Positions 1-12,300 of a stretch of DNA of 64,000 bases are shown here, in pieces. The position numbers and the translations under genes are program-made. The DNA lies in NCBI RefSeq assembly GCF_016907545.1, contig NZ_JAFBCD010000001.1, positions 1,550,001 through 1,614,000 of the forward strand. Direction: 5' to 3'. Source of the stretch: Paenarthrobacter ilicis. GTDB taxonomy: Bacteria; Actinomycetota; Actinomycetes; Actinomycetales; Micrococcaceae. Position 1 is the first letter of the stretch; each line of letters starts with the position of its first letter. Below the pieces are notes generated by a model. That model did not search any database and had not been told where the DNA came from. It saw only the letters and a list, made by a program, of their open reading frames with translations.

Positions 1-334
1 GAACGTAGGCGGCACCCGCGGCAAGGATACCGAGGATCGCAACATAGAGGTGGTTTGTCCCTGACGGTATCCGGACTCCGATTTTGTCCCCATGGCCCAG
101 GCCGGACTCATTGAGCCGGAGCGCAAACGAGCGCACAGCTGTGAGCAGTTCGGTGTAACTCAGGGATTTCTGGCCATCGTCCAGGGCCGAAGCCTCCGGG
201 TAGGACTCCGCCGTGTCCATCAGGATGTCCAAGAGCGTTCGCTCTGCGGGTGCTGCGTCGCCGCCGGGCAGCTGGGGGCGGTATGTGGTCAGGGCAGGCG
301 TCGGCCCGGCCCCCACGGGATGTTCTGTGCTCAC
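1..334 (-). CDS. Pls/PosA-type non-ribosomal peptide synthetase-like protein, N-terminal part (cut by window edge)
   Basis: Only the first 111 codons are in the window. Translation from the GTG at 332-334 reads through a short variable leader into an adenylation-domain N-terminus: residues like ERTLLDILMDTAESYPEASALDDG and then a run ending in GVRIPSGTNHLYVAILGILAAGAAYV. That last segment is characteristic of the AMP-binding domain in actinobacterial Pls/PosA proteins (epsilon-poly-lysine synthetase-like, A and T domains followed by acyltransferase and membrane segments). The downstream domains are outside the window, so the full architecture is inferred. An AAAGG ribosome site lies about 6 nt upstream of the start, inside a perfect 7-bp hairpin (341-358). 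An ATG at 337-339 is out of frame and meets a stop at once. Confidence 0.72.
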   Translation of the reverse strand, partial: MSTEHPVGAGPTPALTTYRPQLPGGDAAPAERTLLDILMDTAESYPEASALDDGQKSLSYTELLTAVRSFALRLNESGLGHGDKIGVRIPSGTNHLYVAILGILAAGAAYV

Positions 335-340
335 GGCATT

Positions 341-358
341 ACCTTTCCGGAGAAAGGT
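341..358. repeat. Perfect 7-bp inverted repeat over the ribosome site of the Pls/PosA-type gene
   Basis: ACCTTTC (341-347), a 4-nt loop, and GAAAGGT (352-358) are exact complements. In the minus-strand transcript the Shine-Dalgarno-like GAAAGG would sit in one arm, a few bases before the GTG start at 334. A translational control role is inference. Confidence 0.6.
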
Positions 359-452
359 GAACAAAAGGTGTCGGATTGTGCGTGTCCGTCACATGGTGTT
401 GCGGGGCCGTTTGTGTGCTGGACATCTTGTGGTGCGGTCCGGGCGTTTTCAT

Positions 453-1418
453 CTAGGGAACCAGAAGGACTTTGCCGGTGGTGCGGCGTCCTTCCAGGTC
501 ACGGTGTGCCTGTGCCGCTTCCGCAAGCGGATACGTTGCTCCGACCCGGACCGAGAGGGTTCCCTTGGCGGCAGCATCAAAGATCTCAGCTGACCGCCAC
601 CTGCGCTCGTGGGAGTTCTGAACGAAGTGGGCCATGGTGGGCCTGGTCAGGGACAGCGATCCGGCCGCGTTCAGTCGCTGTGGATCAAACGGCGGCACGG
701 GACCTGAAGCGGCTCCGAAGAGAACCAGTGATCCCCTGATCCGCAGGCTTCTGAGGGAATCGTCGAACGTGTCCTTGCCAACGCCGTCGTACACCACGTT
801 GACGCCGTCGCCGTCCGTCAGTTCACGTACCTTGTCCGCGAAGCCCTCATAGCGGAGCACCTCATCGGCGCCGGCCTGGGTGGACAGGGCCGCCTTTTCG
901 TCCGAGGACACCGTGGTGATCACACGGGCACCCCGGGCCTTGAGCAGTTGCGTCAGCAACAGACCCACACCGCCGGCTCCGGCGTGCAGCAACACAGTGT
1001 GCCCGGGCTCCACGCGGAACGATGAATTCATCAGGTAGTGCGCAGTGATGCCTTGCAGCGGAAGTGCAGCGGCGGTTTTGTCGTCGACGCCGGCGGGTAC
1101 GGGAAGTGCCTTGGCGGAGTCCACCACGGCGTACTCCGCGTAGGTCCGGACGCCTTCGGCCGTGGCAACGCGATCCCCTACGGAAAATTCTTCAACGCCT
1201 TCACCGATGGCTTCGATGGTTCCCGCCGCTTCGGCGCCGGGGGTGAAGGGGTAATCGACGGCATAGATGCCGCTTCGCTGGTAGGTCTCGATGAAGTTGA
1301 CGCCCGCGGCGGCAACCTTGATGAGCAATTGGCCGGGCCCAGGCTGCGGCGGCTCCACCGATGAGTACTCCAGGACCTCGGGTCCGCCTGGCTGCCGGGC
1401 AACTATTGCGTTGGTCAT
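453..1418 (-). CDS. NADPH:quinone oxidoreductase, zinc-independent MDR family
   Basis: 321 aa, the usual length for QOR-type medium-chain dehydrogenases. The GroES-like N-terminal half contains GVNFIETYQRSGIY and PFTPGAEAAGTIEAIGEGV, typical of the quinone reductase branch that lacks the structural zinc cysteines. The Rossmann nucleotide site is HAGAGGVGLLLTQLLKARG near residues 145-165, followed by ATTVSSDEKA-like NADPH-binding sequence. These enzymes reduce quinones or other electrophiles with NADPH in the cytosol. It lies on the minus strand, 85 bp downstream of the desaturase stop and 118 bp before the Pls-like gene, so it may be read with either. The substrate cannot be assigned from sequence. 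Confidence 0.88.
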   Translation of the reverse strand: MTNAIVARQPGGPEVLEYSSVEPPQPGPGQLLIKVAAAGVNFIETYQRSGIYAVDYPFTPGAEAAGTIEAIGEGVEEFSVGDRVATAEGVRTYAEYAVVDSAKALPVPAGVDDKTAAALPLQGITAHYLMNSSFRVEPGHTVLLHAGAGGVGLLLTQLLKARGARVITTVSSDEKAALSTQAGADEVLRYEGFADKVRELTDGDGVNVVYDGVGKDTFDDSLRSLRIRGSLVLFGAASGPVPPFDPQRLNAAGSLSLTRPTMAHFVQNSHERRWRSAEIFDAAAKGTLSVRVGATYPLAEAAQAHRDLEGRRTTGKVLLVP

Positions 1419-1503
1419 GCTGGCTCCTCACTCCGGGGCGGTCCTTCCGGCGCCCGGTTCCAGAACCTATCCTAGGGACGTTGGAGGCTCCCGTGTAGAA
1501 CGT

Positions 1504-2592
1504 TCAGCGGCGTCCGTGAGTCGACGCGACAGGGCATTCGAAGCCGCGGCCTGCTGCCAAGCCCACCTCGTTGAGGTAGCTGACCACGATCCCGTAGGAC
1601 TGCATCAGTGTTGTTTCCGTGTACGGAATCGAGTGCTTGGCGCAGAATCCGCGCACGATCTTGGTGGCCTTATGCAAGTGGGGCCGGGCCATATCCGGGA
1701 ACAAGTGGTGCTCAACCTGGCGGTTGAGTCCACCCAGGAGGAAGTCCATGAAGATACCCCCGGAGATGTTGCGCGAGGTGCGGATCTGCCGGTTGAGGAA
1801 GTCCACGCGGCTGTCCTTGGGGAGGACGGGCATGCCCTTGTGGTTGGGTGCAAAGGAGGCGCCCATGTAGAACCCGTAGACCACAATCTGCACCCCAAGG
1901 AAGGCGAATGCCATGCCGAGGGGAAGGAAAGTGAAGGCGAGTACTGGAAGGGCAGCAAGCCGTACCAAGAGAATGGGCGTCTCGACCCACCGGTGATGCA
2001 CCTTCTGCTTGCCGAAAACAAAGCGAAGCGAATCAAACTGCAGGCTCAGGCCCAGGAGCGTCAGCAGCGGGAAGAAAAACCAGCCCTGTTTCCTGGTCAG
2101 GAACGCCAGGCGGCCCTTGCGCTCTGCAGCCGCCTCTTCGTAGAACACCAGGGCATTGTTCTTGATGTCCGGGTCCTTGGAGATGACGTTGGGGTTGTTG
2201 TGGTGGGCGCCGTGTTTCTGTTCCCACCAGGAGTAGCTGATGCCGGCGACGCCGGTGGCCAGGAGCCTGGCTGACCAATCGTTGCAGCGGCGCGAGGCGA
2301 AGATCTGCTTGTGCCCGGCCTCGTGGGCCAGGAAGCTCAGCTGTGTACAGAGAATGCCCACGGCTGCGGCGATCAGGAGTTGGTACCAGGATTGTCCAAT
2401 CAAGGCGAAGCCGAGCCATGTGCCTGCCATGAGGAGCGCCAAGGCCACGAAGACCCAGATATAGAAGCCGCTCCGGCGTTCAAGGAGTCCAGCAGCTTTT
2501 ACGCACTTGAGGAGCTCGGAATAGCTTTGGACAACGGGATTCGGTCTGATGGCGCGGACTGTGGCGCGTTCAGCGGTGGGCGTGGGTGACAT
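1504..2592 (-). CDS. Membrane fatty acid desaturase (front-end/DesA3-like)
   Basis: 362 aa from the ATG at 2590-2592. An upstream in-frame start at 2715 would run back into the argC promoter region and is rejected. The three di-iron histidine boxes are visible: HEAGH (residues 90-94), HxxHH (127-131) and QVEHH (292-296), with an extra NH pair at 250-251. Hydrophobic stretches at about 45-85 and 205-245 fit the four-helix membrane fold. The family inserts double bonds into acyl chains using O2 and a reductase partner. The QVEHH form resembles fused cytochrome-b5 desaturases, but no b5 domain is present. A TATACT -10-like hexamer lies on the minus strand at 2672-2667, shared with the arg intergenic region. 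Regiospecificity is not predictable. Confidence 0.9.
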   Translation of the reverse strand: MSPTPTAERATVRAIRPNPVVQSYSELLKCVKAAGLLERRSGFYIWVFVALALLMAGTWLGFALIGQSWYQLLIAAAVGILCTQLSFLAHEAGHKQIFASRRCNDWSARLLATGVAGISYSWWEQKHGAHHNNPNVISKDPDIKNNALVFYEEAAAERKGRLAFLTRKQGWFFFPLLTLLGLSLQFDSLRFVFGKQKVHHRWVETPILLVRLAALPVLAFTFLPLGMAFAFLGVQIVVYGFYMGASFAPNHKGMPVLPKDSRVDFLNRQIRTSRNISGGIFMDFLLGGLNRQVEHHLFPDMARPHLHKATKIVRGFCAKHSIPYTETTLMQSYGIVVSYLNEVGLAAGRGFECPVASTHGRR

Positions 2593-2705
2593 GGTGTGTC
2601 CCGTATCGCTAACGGGCAACGCTGCAGCCGACGTTCGGACTGCACGGTCTGGATCACCCTTTACTAAGTATACGTGCCATACCCCGAATATGGATGACAT
2701 CACCA

Positions 2706-2751
2706 GTGCATGCATAAATATCGGCTTGCATGAATATTATTGCTGTATAGT
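2706..2751 (+). promoter_or_regulatory. argC promoter with tandem ARG-box-like sites
   Basis: Two related AT-rich segments, TGCATAAATAT (2711-2721) and TGCATGAATAT (2727-2737), lie 16 bp apart in otherwise GC-rich DNA and resemble ArgR half-sites (TGAAT/ATTCA type). TATAGT at 2746-2751 fits a -10 element. A transcript would start about 6-7 nt later, at or next to the ATG at 2758, where no Shine-Dalgarno is visible, so a leaderless mRNA is likely. ArgR is encoded in the same operon. Confidence 0.6.
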
Positions 2752-2757
2752 AAAGCC

Positions 2758-3789
2758 ATGACTATTTCTGTTGCCGTATCCGGAGCCAGTGGCTACGCCG
2801 GGGGAGAAGTGCTGCGGCTGCTCGCAAACCACCCGAACGTCACCATCGGCGCGATCACCGCGCACAGCAACGCCGGTTCCAGGCTAGGGGAGTTGCAGCC
2901 GCATCTCCATGGTTTGGCAAGCAGGATTCTTGAGGACACCACGGTGGACAACCTGTCAGGCCACGATGTCGTGTTCCTGGCCCTCCCGCACGGTGCCTCG
3001 GCGGAGATTGCAGCCCAGCTCCCCGAGGGCACAGTGGTCATCGACGCCGGCGCGGACCACCGCCTGCAGGATCCCGCCGCATGGGAGAAGTTCTACGGCT
3101 CGGCCCACGCCGGTACGTGGCCCTACGGGCTCCCGGAACTGCCCGGCCAGCGCGAAATCCTCAAGGGTGCCACCCGCATCGCCGTACCCGGGTGCTACCC
3201 GACGTCGGCCCTGCTGGCCTTGACGCCCGGGTTCGCCAACAAGCTCCTCCACGCTGACGACGTCGTGATTGTTTCTGCCTCCGGAACCTCCGGCGCGGGC
3301 AAAGCCGCGAAGGTCAACCTGATCGGCTCCGAGGTCATGGGCTCCATGAGCCCCTATGGTGTGGGCGGTGGACACCGGCATACCCCGGAAATCGAGCAAG
3401 GTCTCTCCAACGCCGCCGGAGAGCCCGTGACGGTGTCCTTCACACCCACGCTGGCGCCGATGAGCCGGGGAATCCTCACCACGGCAACTGCCAAGGTCAA
3501 AGCAGGCGTCACGGAAGCAGACCTCCGGCAGGCCTGGGCCGACGCGTACGACGACGAGCCGTTCGTGCACCTCCTCCCCGAGGGGCAGTGGCCCACCACC
3601 AAGTCGGTGCAGGGCTCCAACCACGCGGTGATGCAGTTGGCGTTCGACCAGCACACCGGACGCGTGGTGATCACCAGCGTGATCGACAACCTCACCAAAG
3701 GAACTGCCGGCGGAGCCGTGCAGTCCATGAACATTGCCCTTGGCCTGGACGAAACCGCCGGCCTGAACCTGCAGGGAGTAGCACCGTGA
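2758..3789 (+). CDS. argC: N-acetyl-gamma-glutamyl-phosphate reductase
   Basis: 343 aa. ArgC reduces N-acetylglutamyl phosphate to the semialdehyde with NADPH, the third step of arginine synthesis. The N-terminal Rossmann motif is [21 protein letters not shown], and the active-site cysteine lies in the [13 protein letters not shown] motif. The start is the ATG at 2758, directly after a -10-like TATAGT; in-frame codons upstream (from 2740) would overlap the promoter. The gene heads an eight-gene operon, and its TGA overlaps the GTG of argJ by 4 nt. Expression is probably repressed by ArgR through the upstream sites. Confidence 0.97.
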   Translation: MTISVAVSGASGYAGGEVLRLLANHPNVTIGAITAHSNAGSRLGELQPHLHGLASRILEDTTVDNLSGHDVVFLALPHGASAEIAAQLPEGTVVIDAGADHRLQDPAAWEKFYGSAHAGTWPYGLPELPGQREILKGATRIAVPGCYPTSALLALTPGFANKLLHADDVVIVSASGTSGAGKAAKVNLIGSEVMGSMSPYGVGGGHRHTPEIEQGLSNAAGEPVTVSFTPTLAPMSRGILTTATAKVKAGVTEADLRQAWADAYDDEPFVHLLPEGQWPTTKSVQGSNHAVMQLAFDQHTGRVVITSVIDNLTKGTAGGAVQSMNIALGLDETAGLNLQGVAP

Positions 3790-4952
3790 CCATTACCGCA
3801 CCCCAAGGATTCCGCGCCGCCGGAATCAAAGCCGGCATCAAGGCATCAGGCAACCCGGACATGGCCTTGGTGGTCAACGACGGCCCCTCCAAAGCCGCCG
3901 CTGCGGTGTTTACCTCCAACCGCGTGGCTGCTGCCCCCGTCCACTGGTCCCGCCAGGTGGTCAGCGACGGGCGGGTGGATGCGATCGTCCTGAACTCCGG
4001 CGGAGCCAACGCGTGCACGGGCCCGCAGGGCTTCCAAAACACCCACGCAACGGCCGAGAAAGTTGCCGAAGTGCTGGGAGTCTCCGCGTCCGACGTCGTG
4101 GTGTGTTCCACCGGGCTCATCGGCGAACAGCTGCCCATGGACAAAATCCTTCCGGGCGTTGACGCCGCCTTCAAACAGCTTTCAGCCGACGGCGGCTCCG
4201 CAGCGGCAACCGCGATCATGACCACGGACAGCGTGTCCAAGGAAGCCGTCTTCACCGGAACCGATGCCGAAGGCAAGCAGTTCACGGTAGGCGGCATCGC
4301 CAAAGGGGCCGGCATGCTGGCCCCAGGCCTGGCCACCATGCTGGTGGTCCTGACCACCGACGCCGAAGTTCCCGCCAATGAGTTGGACGTGGTTCTCCGT
4401 GACGCCACCCGCGTCACCTTTGACCGGGCAGACTCGGACGGTTGCATGTCCACCAACGACACCGTGGTGCTGATGGCATCGGGCGCCTCGGAGGCTCTGC
4501 CGTCCACCCAACAATTGGGCGAGGCCGTCACACGCGTTTGCGCCGAACTGGCCCGCAAGCTCATTGGCGATGCCGAGGGCGCCAGCCACGACATCGCCAT
4601 CCGCACCTTCAACGCCGCCAGCGAACGCGATGCCGAAATCGTCAGCCGCAGCGTGGCCCGCTCCAACCTCTTCAAAGCTGCCATCTTCGGCAAGGATCCC
4701 AACTGGGGCCGCGTGCTCTCAGCCGTGGGAACCACGGATGCCGTGTTCGAAGCGGACCAGCTCAACGTCGCCATGAACGGTGTGCAGATCTGCCGGAACG
4801 GTGCCATCGGTGACGACCGCAACCTGGTGGACCTGGAACCACGCGAAGTGCTGGTGGAAATCGACCTGCAGGCAGGCGACGCCGAAGCCACCATCTGGAC
4901 CAACGATCTCACGCACGATTACGTGCACGAGAACAGCGCCTACTCAAGCTGA
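3786..4952 (+). CDS. argJ: Bifunctional glutamate N-acetyltransferase / amino-acid acetyltransferase
   Basis: 388 aa from the GTG at 3786, which overlaps the argC stop. ArgJ transfers the acetyl group from N-acetylornithine to glutamate, closing the acetyl cycle; some members also use acetyl-CoA. The self-cleavage site is clear: LATMLVV, with the cut expected before Thr184 to give alpha and beta chains. The substrate motif [14 protein letters not shown] is present near residues 300-315. Having argJ in the operon with no argE or argA nearby indicates the cyclic pathway. Only 11 nt separate it from argB. The C-terminus has the typical [14 protein letters not shown] ending. Confidence 0.97.
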   Translation: MTITAPQGFRAAGIKAGIKASGNPDMALVVNDGPSKAAAAVFTSNRVAAAPVHWSRQVVSDGRVDAIVLNSGGANACTGPQGFQNTHATAEKVAEVLGVSASDVVVCSTGLIGEQLPMDKILPGVDAAFKQLSADGGSAAATAIMTTDSVSKEAVFTGTDAEGKQFTVGGIAKGAGMLAPGLATMLVVLTTDAEVPANELDVVLRDATRVTFDRADSDGCMSTNDTVVLMASGASEALPSTQQLGEAVTRVCAELARKLIGDAEGASHDIAIRTFNAASERDAEIVSRSVARSNLFKAAIFGKDPNWGRVLSAVGTTDAVFEADQLNVAMNGVQICRNGAIGDDRNLVDLEPREVLVEIDLQAGDAEATIWTNDLTHDYVHENSAYSS

Positions 4953-4963
4953 GCGGACCCACA

Positions 4964-5944
4964 ATGACTGCGAACACCACCGACACCGCCGCTGGCGGCC
5001 GGGTCTCCGTCGAAACGGCCCATGTCTCCGCGGAGACAGCCCAGGACAAGGCCGGCACGCTGATAGAGGCCCTTCCCTGGATCCAACGTTTCGCCGGAAC
5101 CACCATGGTGATCAAGTACGGCGGCAACGCCATGGTCAACGATGACCTCCGGCGCGCTTTTGCCGAGGACATCGTGTTCCTTCACCACGTGGGCATCCAC
5201 CCCGTGGTGGTGCACGGCGGTGGACCGCAAATCAACGCGATGCTGGGCAGGCTCGGCATCGAGTCCGAATTCAAGGGTGGCCTCCGCGTCACCACCCCTG
5301 AGGCCATGGACGTGGTCCGCATGGTGCTCACGGGCCAGGTGGGCCGCGAACTGGTGGGCCTCATCAATTCGCACGGTCCCTACGCTGTGGGAATGTCCGG
5401 GGAAGACGGTGGCCTCCTGCGCGCCGTCCGCACCGGAACCGTGGTGGATGGCGAGGACGTGGACCTCGGCCTGGTGGGCGAGGTCGTGGGCGTGGACCCC
5501 GCAGGCATTACGGACATCCTCGACGCCGGTCGCATCCCCGTGATCTCAACCGTGGCCCCGGAGATCCTCGACGACGGCACAGGGTCCGGTCCCACCACGG
5601 GCCAGGTCCTCAACGTCAACGCGGACACCGCAGCGGCTGCGGTCGCATCAGCCTTGGGCGCCAGCAAGCTCGTCATCCTCACCGACGTCGAGGGCTTGTA
5701 CGCCAACTGGCCGGACAAGTCGTCGCTGATTTCCTCACTGACTGCCAACGAGCTGCGGACCATGCTGCCCAAGCTCCAATCAGGCATGATCCCCAAGATG
5801 GCGGCATGCCTCAAAGCCATCGACGAGGGCGTGGAACGCGCCCACATCGTGGACGGCCGCCTGGCCCACTCCATGCTGCTGGAAACCTTTACGACGGCGG
5901 GCATCGGAACCCAGGTTGTCCCCGACGAGGAAGTGAACGCATGA
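4964..5944 (+). CDS. argB: Acetylglutamate kinase
   Basis: 326 aa. It phosphorylates N-acetylglutamate, normally the arginine-feedback-inhibited step. The phosphate-binding motif VIKYGGNAM is near residue 47, HGGGPQIN near residue 85, and the C-terminal kinase signature lies around [16 protein letters not shown]. The about 40-residue N-terminal extension before the kinase core (Thr/Ala-rich, then a helix) resembles the N-terminal helix of arginine-sensitive, hexameric ArgB enzymes, so feedback inhibition is plausible. The stop overlaps the argD ATG by 4 nt. Confidence 0.97.
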   Translation: MTANTTDTAAGGRVSVETAHVSAETAQDKAGTLIEALPWIQRFAGTTMVIKYGGNAMVNDDLRRAFAEDIVFLHHVGIHPVVVHGGGPQINAMLGRLGIESEFKGGLRVTTPEAMDVVRMVLTGQVGRELVGLINSHGPYAVGMSGEDGGLLRAVRTGTVVDGEDVDLGLVGEVVGVDPAGITDILDAGRIPVISTVAPEILDDGTGSGPTTGQVLNVNADTAAAAVASALGASKLVILTDVEGLYANWPDKSSLISSLTANELRTMLPKLQSGMIPKMAACLKAIDEGVERAHIVDGRLAHSMLLETFTTAGIGTQVVPDEEVNA

Positions 5945-7200
5945 GCACCGAACTAAGCAACAACGCCGCAACCGCACTGGTCACCCAGAGTTCGGGTGCT
6001 GACTGGCTTGCCCGTTACTCGTCCTCGCTCATGGGTGTCTTCGGCACGCCGCAGCGGGTGTTGGTTCGCGGCGCCGGCTGCCTCGTGTGGGACGCCGACG
6101 GCAAGGAATACCTGGATCTGCTGGGCGGCATTGCCGTTAACGCGCTGGGCCATGCCCACCCGTTCGTCACCTCGGTGATCTCCAGCCAGCTGGCCACCCT
6201 GGGGCACGTCTCCAACTTTTTCACCAGCCCCACGCAGATCGCGCTCGCCGAGAAACTGCTGGCCATCTCCAATGCCCCCTCCGGTTCCAAGGTGTTCTTC
6301 GCCAACTCCGGCACGGAAGCCAACGAGGCCGCTTTCAAGCTGGCGCGCCGCAACAACGGTGATGGCAAGCGCACCAAAATCATCGCGCTGGAAGGGGCCT
6401 TCCACGGCCGCACCATGGGGGCCTTGGCGCTCACCGCCAAACAGGCTTACCGTGCGCCGTTCGAACCACTGCCCGGTGGTGTGGTCCACATTCCTTTCGG
6501 TGACATCGAAGCCCTCCGGTCCGCCGTCGACGATTCCACAGCGGCAGTGTTCCTGGAACCGATCCAGGGCGAGGCAGGCGTGCGGCCGCTCAGCGCCGAA
6601 TACCTGCAGGCGGCCCGCGAGGTGACCACAGCTGCCGGTGCGCTGTTGATTCTTGACGAGGTCCAGACCGGTATTGGCCGTACCGGCAAGTGGTTGGCCA
6701 CCGAGGATGCGGGCATCGTTCCCGACGCTGTCACGCTGGCCAAGGGACTCGGTGGCGGCTTCCCCGTGGGGGCGCTGATCACTTTCGGCAGCACGACGTC
6801 GGCCCTGCTCACCGCTGGACAGCACGGCACCACCTTCGGCGGAAACCCGGTGGCGACAGCCGCTGCACTGGCCACGCTGCACGCGATCGAAAGCCAGGGC
6901 GTGCTCCAGAACGTCCAGGCCGTGGGGGAGTACCTGCGCCAGGGGATTGCCGCCGTCGATCACGTCACGGAGGTCCGTGGCGAGGGCCTTCTGATCGGTT
7001 TCGACGTTGACGCCGATCTTGCCCCCGCCATGGTGTCCGCCGCTTTGGACGCCGGTTTCATCATTAACAGCCCGGGGCCGCGGACCATCCGCCTGGCTCC
7101 GCCGCTGATTCTGACCCATGACCAGGCAGACCGCTTCCTGGGCGCCCTTCCCGCCTTGATCGCCACGGCTACCGCCAATACCGCTAAGGATGCACAGTGA
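5941..7200 (+). CDS. argD: Acetylornithine aminotransferase
   Basis: 419 aa from the ATG at 5941; the in-frame upstream extension lies inside argB and is discarded. It is a class-III PLP transaminase that converts N-acetylglutamate semialdehyde to N-acetylornithine with glutamate as donor. Visible motifs are [17 protein letters not shown], the [10 protein letters not shown] segment, [13 protein letters not shown] with the PLP-contacting Asp, and the Schiff-base lysine in [14 protein letters not shown]. It overlaps argB upstream and argF downstream by 4 nt each, so translation of the three is probably coupled. Confidence 0.96.
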   Translation: MSTELSNNAATALVTQSSGADWLARYSSSLMGVFGTPQRVLVRGAGCLVWDADGKEYLDLLGGIAVNALGHAHPFVTSVISSQLATLGHVSNFFTSPTQIALAEKLLAISNAPSGSKVFFANSGTEANEAAFKLARRNNGDGKRTKIIALEGAFHGRTMGALALTAKQAYRAPFEPLPGGVVHIPFGDIEALRSAVDDSTAAVFLEPIQGEAGVRPLSAEYLQAAREVTTAAGALLILDEVQTGIGRTGKWLATEDAGIVPDAVTLAKGLGGGFPVGALITFGSTTSALLTAGQHGTTFGGNPVATAAALATLHAIESQGVLQNVQAVGEYLRQGIAAVDHVTEVRGEGLLIGFDVDADLAPAMVSAALDAGFIINSPGPRTIRLAPPLILTHDQADRFLGALPALIATATANTAKDAQ

Positions 7201-8204
7201 CCACCTCCACCACCACCCGTCACTTCCTGAAGGACACGGACCTGAGCCCTGCTGAACAGGCCGAAGTCCTGGCGCTCGCCGCCCGGATGAAGGCCTCGCC
7301 GTACAGCGTGCAGCCCTTCGCTGCCGAGGGCAACGGCCGCAAAACTGTGGCCGTGATTTTCGATAAGACCTCCACGAGGACACGCGTCTCGTTCGCCACG
7401 GGCATCGCGGACATGGGCGGCAACGCCCTGATCATCAATCCCGGTGAGGCGCAGATCGGCCACAAGGAATCCGTGGAGGACACCGCGAAGGTCCTGGAAC
7501 GCATGGTGTCCACCATTGTGTGGAGGACAGGTGCGCACTCGGGCCTGGTGGCCATGGCGGAGAACTCCAAGGTCCCCGTGATCAACGCCTTGTGCGACGA
7601 TTACCATCCCTGCCAACTCCTTGCCGACCTCCTCACGGTGAAGGAGCACAAGGGCGAACTGGCGGGACTGACCATGGCTTACCTGGGGGACTCGGCCAAC
7701 AACATGGCCAACTCCTACCTGCTGGCCGGTGTCACTGCCGGCATGCATGTCCGCATCTCGGGTCCGGAGGGTTACCTTCCTGCCGCCCACATCGTGGCTG
7801 CTGCTGAAGAACGTGCCGCGGAGACGGGTGGGTCTGTGCTGGTCACGGCCGATGCCGGCGAAGCACTCAAGGGTGCCGACGTGGTGGCGACGGATACGTG
7901 GGTGTCCATGGGCCAGGAGTCCGAGAAGGAAGCGCGGATGCAGTTGTTCCGCGAGTACTCCGTGGATGAGGCAGCGATGGCACAGGCTGCTCCTGATGCC
8001 GTGGTGCTTCACTGCCTCCCTGCGTACCGTGGCTACGAAATTTCCGCCGGTGTCATTGACGGGCCGCAGTCGATCGTCTGGGACGAGGCCGAGAACCGCC
8101 TGCACGCCCAGAAGGCACTTATGGCCTGGTTGATGCACCGCTCCGGTCTGGCATTCGTGGAGGGGCTTTCGCCCGTCGAGGGAACCGGCGAGAGCACCTT
8201 CTAG
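7197..8204 (+). CDS. argF: Ornithine carbamoyltransferase
   Basis: 335 aa. It joins carbamoyl phosphate and ornithine to give citrulline. The carbamoyl-phosphate motif STRTR is present in [12 protein letters not shown], as are the HPCQLLADL segment and the ornithine-loop HCLPAYRG. The length is slightly above the usual 305-315 aa because of an acidic C-terminal tail. Its start overlaps the argD stop by 4 nt, and its TAG shares one base with the GTG of argR. No separate carbamoyl-phosphate synthase genes are in the window. Confidence 0.97.
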   Translation: MTTSTTTRHFLKDTDLSPAEQAEVLALAARMKASPYSVQPFAAEGNGRKTVAVIFDKTSTRTRVSFATGIADMGGNALIINPGEAQIGHKESVEDTAKVLERMVSTIVWRTGAHSGLVAMAENSKVPVINALCDDYHPCQLLADLLTVKEHKGELAGLTMAYLGDSANNMANSYLLAGVTAGMHVRISGPEGYLPAAHIVAAAEERAAETGGSVLVTADAGEALKGADVVATDTWVSMGQESEKEARMQLFREYSVDEAAMAQAAPDAVVLHCLPAYRGYEISAGVIDGPQSIVWDEAENRLHAQKALMAWLMHRSGLAFVEGLSPVEGTGESTF

Positions 8205-8740
8205 TGTCCACCAACCCGTCCGTGCCGGGCGCCAGCCCGGCCACCAAGACTGCCCGCCAGGCCCGCATCACCGCGATCCTGACCGGTGAGTCCGTGCGTT
8301 CCCAGGCAGAGCTTGCGGCCCTGCTGGCGGACGACGGCGTCATGGTCACCCAAGCGACGCTGTCCCGCGATCTCGTGGAACTCGGCGCAGTCAGGGTCCG
8401 TGGCAAGGACGGCGCGTTGGTTTATGCGGTCCCCGGCGAAGGTGGAGACCGCAACGCCAAGAGCGGCGTGACCCAGGAAATCCTCGATGCCAGGCTCACC
8501 CGGTTGTGCGGTGAACTCCTGGTCACCGCGGAGGCGTCGGGCAACATCGCGGTGCTGAGGACCCCGCCAGGTGCTGCCAACTTCCTGGCACTTGCCGTGG
8601 ACCACTCCGTGATGCCCTCGGTATTGGGTACGATCGCAGGCGACGACACATTGCTGCTGGTCGCCCGGGATCCTGATGGCGGAGCGGAATTGGCAGCGCG
8701 GTTCCTGCGCATGGCCGAGGAAGCCGGCCCCGGTAACTGA
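8204..8740 (+). CDS. argR: Arginine repressor
   Basis: 178 aa from a GTG sharing one base with the argF stop. The N-terminal winged-helix domain carries the conserved [15 protein letters not shown] recognition segment (about residues 48-65). The C-terminal oligomerisation and arginine-binding domain ends with [15 protein letters not shown], typical of hexameric ArgR. It binds ARG boxes when charged with arginine, and its place inside the operon means it represses its own synthesis. Likely targets are the sites before argC (2706-2740); the AT-rich gap before argG may hold another. Confidence 0.96.
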   Translation: MSTNPSVPGASPATKTARQARITAILTGESVRSQAELAALLADDGVMVTQATLSRDLVELGAVRVRGKDGALVYAVPGEGGDRNAKSGVTQEILDARLTRLCGELLVTAEASGNIAVLRTPPGAANFLALAVDHSVMPSVLGTIAGDDTLLLVARDPDGGAELAARFLRMAEEAGPGN

Positions 8741-8810
8741 ACGCTTTACAAAAATTTTGACAGACAGCATTGATTCGAAATGAACCAAGCAACAACTAAG
8801 GAGCACTCTC

Positions 8811-11428
<2,618 letters not shown>

Positions 11429-11441
11429 GTTCCTCGGGCAA

Positions 11442-11473
11442 CTGCGGGACGGCACACACGTGCCGTCCCGCAG
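11442..11473 (+). terminator. Rho-independent terminator of the arg operon
   Basis: CTGCGGGACGGCAC (11442-11455), loop ACAC, and the exact complement GTGCCGTCCCGCAG (11460-11473) form a 14-bp stem, followed by a short T-run (TGCTTT). Confidence 0.85.
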
Positions 11474-11521
11474 TGCTTTAAGCCACGGTTGCGGGTCCCA
11501 GCCGTGCGTTAGCATGGCGAT

Positions 11522-12295
11522 ATGACTCAGATCACCCCTGGGACGCTGCCCGCAGAGCTTCACAAAGCCGCCGGCACTCTCACACGCCTCCTGGCCAAAC
11601 TGGACGAAACCACCGTCAAGGACCAGTCAACGCTGCCCGGCTGGACCCGCGGTCACGTCCTCGCCCACATCGAAGGAATCTCCCATGCCATGGCCCGCCA
11701 GCTCGAGTACGCGAGGCGTGGCGAAACGGTGGAACTCTACGACGGCGGCATGGAAGGCCGTACCAAGGCAATCGAACTGGCCGCCGGGCACAGCCTCGCC
11801 GAGCACCGCGAAGACCTGGGCGCTGCGGTCGCCAGGGCCCTCGCCGCAGTGGACGAAGTGTCCGGTGGCGACTGGCAGGCTCCCATCGCCTACCGCGACG
11901 GTACGGTGTTCGACGGCGGGCTGGCACTCTGGCGCGAGCTCACCATCCATGGCTCGGACCTGGATGTGGGTTTTGGAGCCGAGACATGGAGCCGCCCTTT
12001 CTGTGAGCACCTGATCTCGTTCCTTGCGGCGCGGGTTCCCGGGCCGTACAAGCTTGTTCTGCAGCCGACAGGTCTTCCCCAGATGACCGTGGGGACCGGG
12101 GGAACATCCATCGCCATCACGGGCATGCTTACCGACATTGCTGCCTGGCTCGCGGGACGCGAACCCAGCCTGGGCAGCCTCCGGGCCACCGCAGCTGCCG
12201 ACGGCGTGGAGCTCCCCGCGCTCCTGCCCTGGCCCGCCGCACAACCCACCACGAACCAACCCACCACCACGAACCAACCCACCACCACCCGCTAA
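11522..12295 (+). CDS. Maleylpyruvate isomerase family (mycothiol-dependent, DinB-like) protein
   Basis: 257 aa. The N-terminal DinB-like four-helix domain contains LPGWTRGHVLAHIEGISHAMARQLEYARRGE, the metal and thiol-binding pattern of the actinobacterial MDMPI family. These proteins use mycothiol as cofactor in isomerase or transferase reactions. The reaction here is unknown; maleylpyruvate isomerase is only the family name. The C-terminus ends in a low-complexity Thr/Asn/Gln/Pro tail encoded by an 18-bp tandem duplication (12248-12280), then runs into the 32-bp repeat array just after the stop. It stands alone between the arg terminator and the convergent Ada-AlkA gene. Confidence 0.8.
   Translation: MTQITPGTLPAELHKAAGTLTRLLAKLDETTVKDQSTLPGWTRGHVLAHIEGISHAMARQLEYARRGETVELYDGGMEGRTKAIELAAGHSLAEHREDLGAAVARALAAVDEVSGGDWQAPIAYRDGTVFDGGLALWRELTIHGSDLDVGFGAETWSRPFCEHLISFLAARVPGPYKLVLQPTGLPQMTVGTGGTSIAITGMLTDIAAWLAGREPSLGSLRATAAADGVELPALLPWPAAQPTTNQPTTTNQPTTTR
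12248..12280 (+). repeat. 18-bp direct repeat in a C/A-only tract
   Basis: ACCACGAACCAACCC occurs at 12248-12262 and again at 12266-12280, within about 50 bp made almost only of C and A. It codes for the TTNQP repeats at the end of the upstream protein and directly precedes the 32-bp array. Confidence 0.8.
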
Positions 12296-12300
12296 CGTCC

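Noticed and set aside
2593..2715. Longer N-terminus of the desaturase
   Set aside because: It would be translated from DNA that also carries its -10 element and shows no family similarity.
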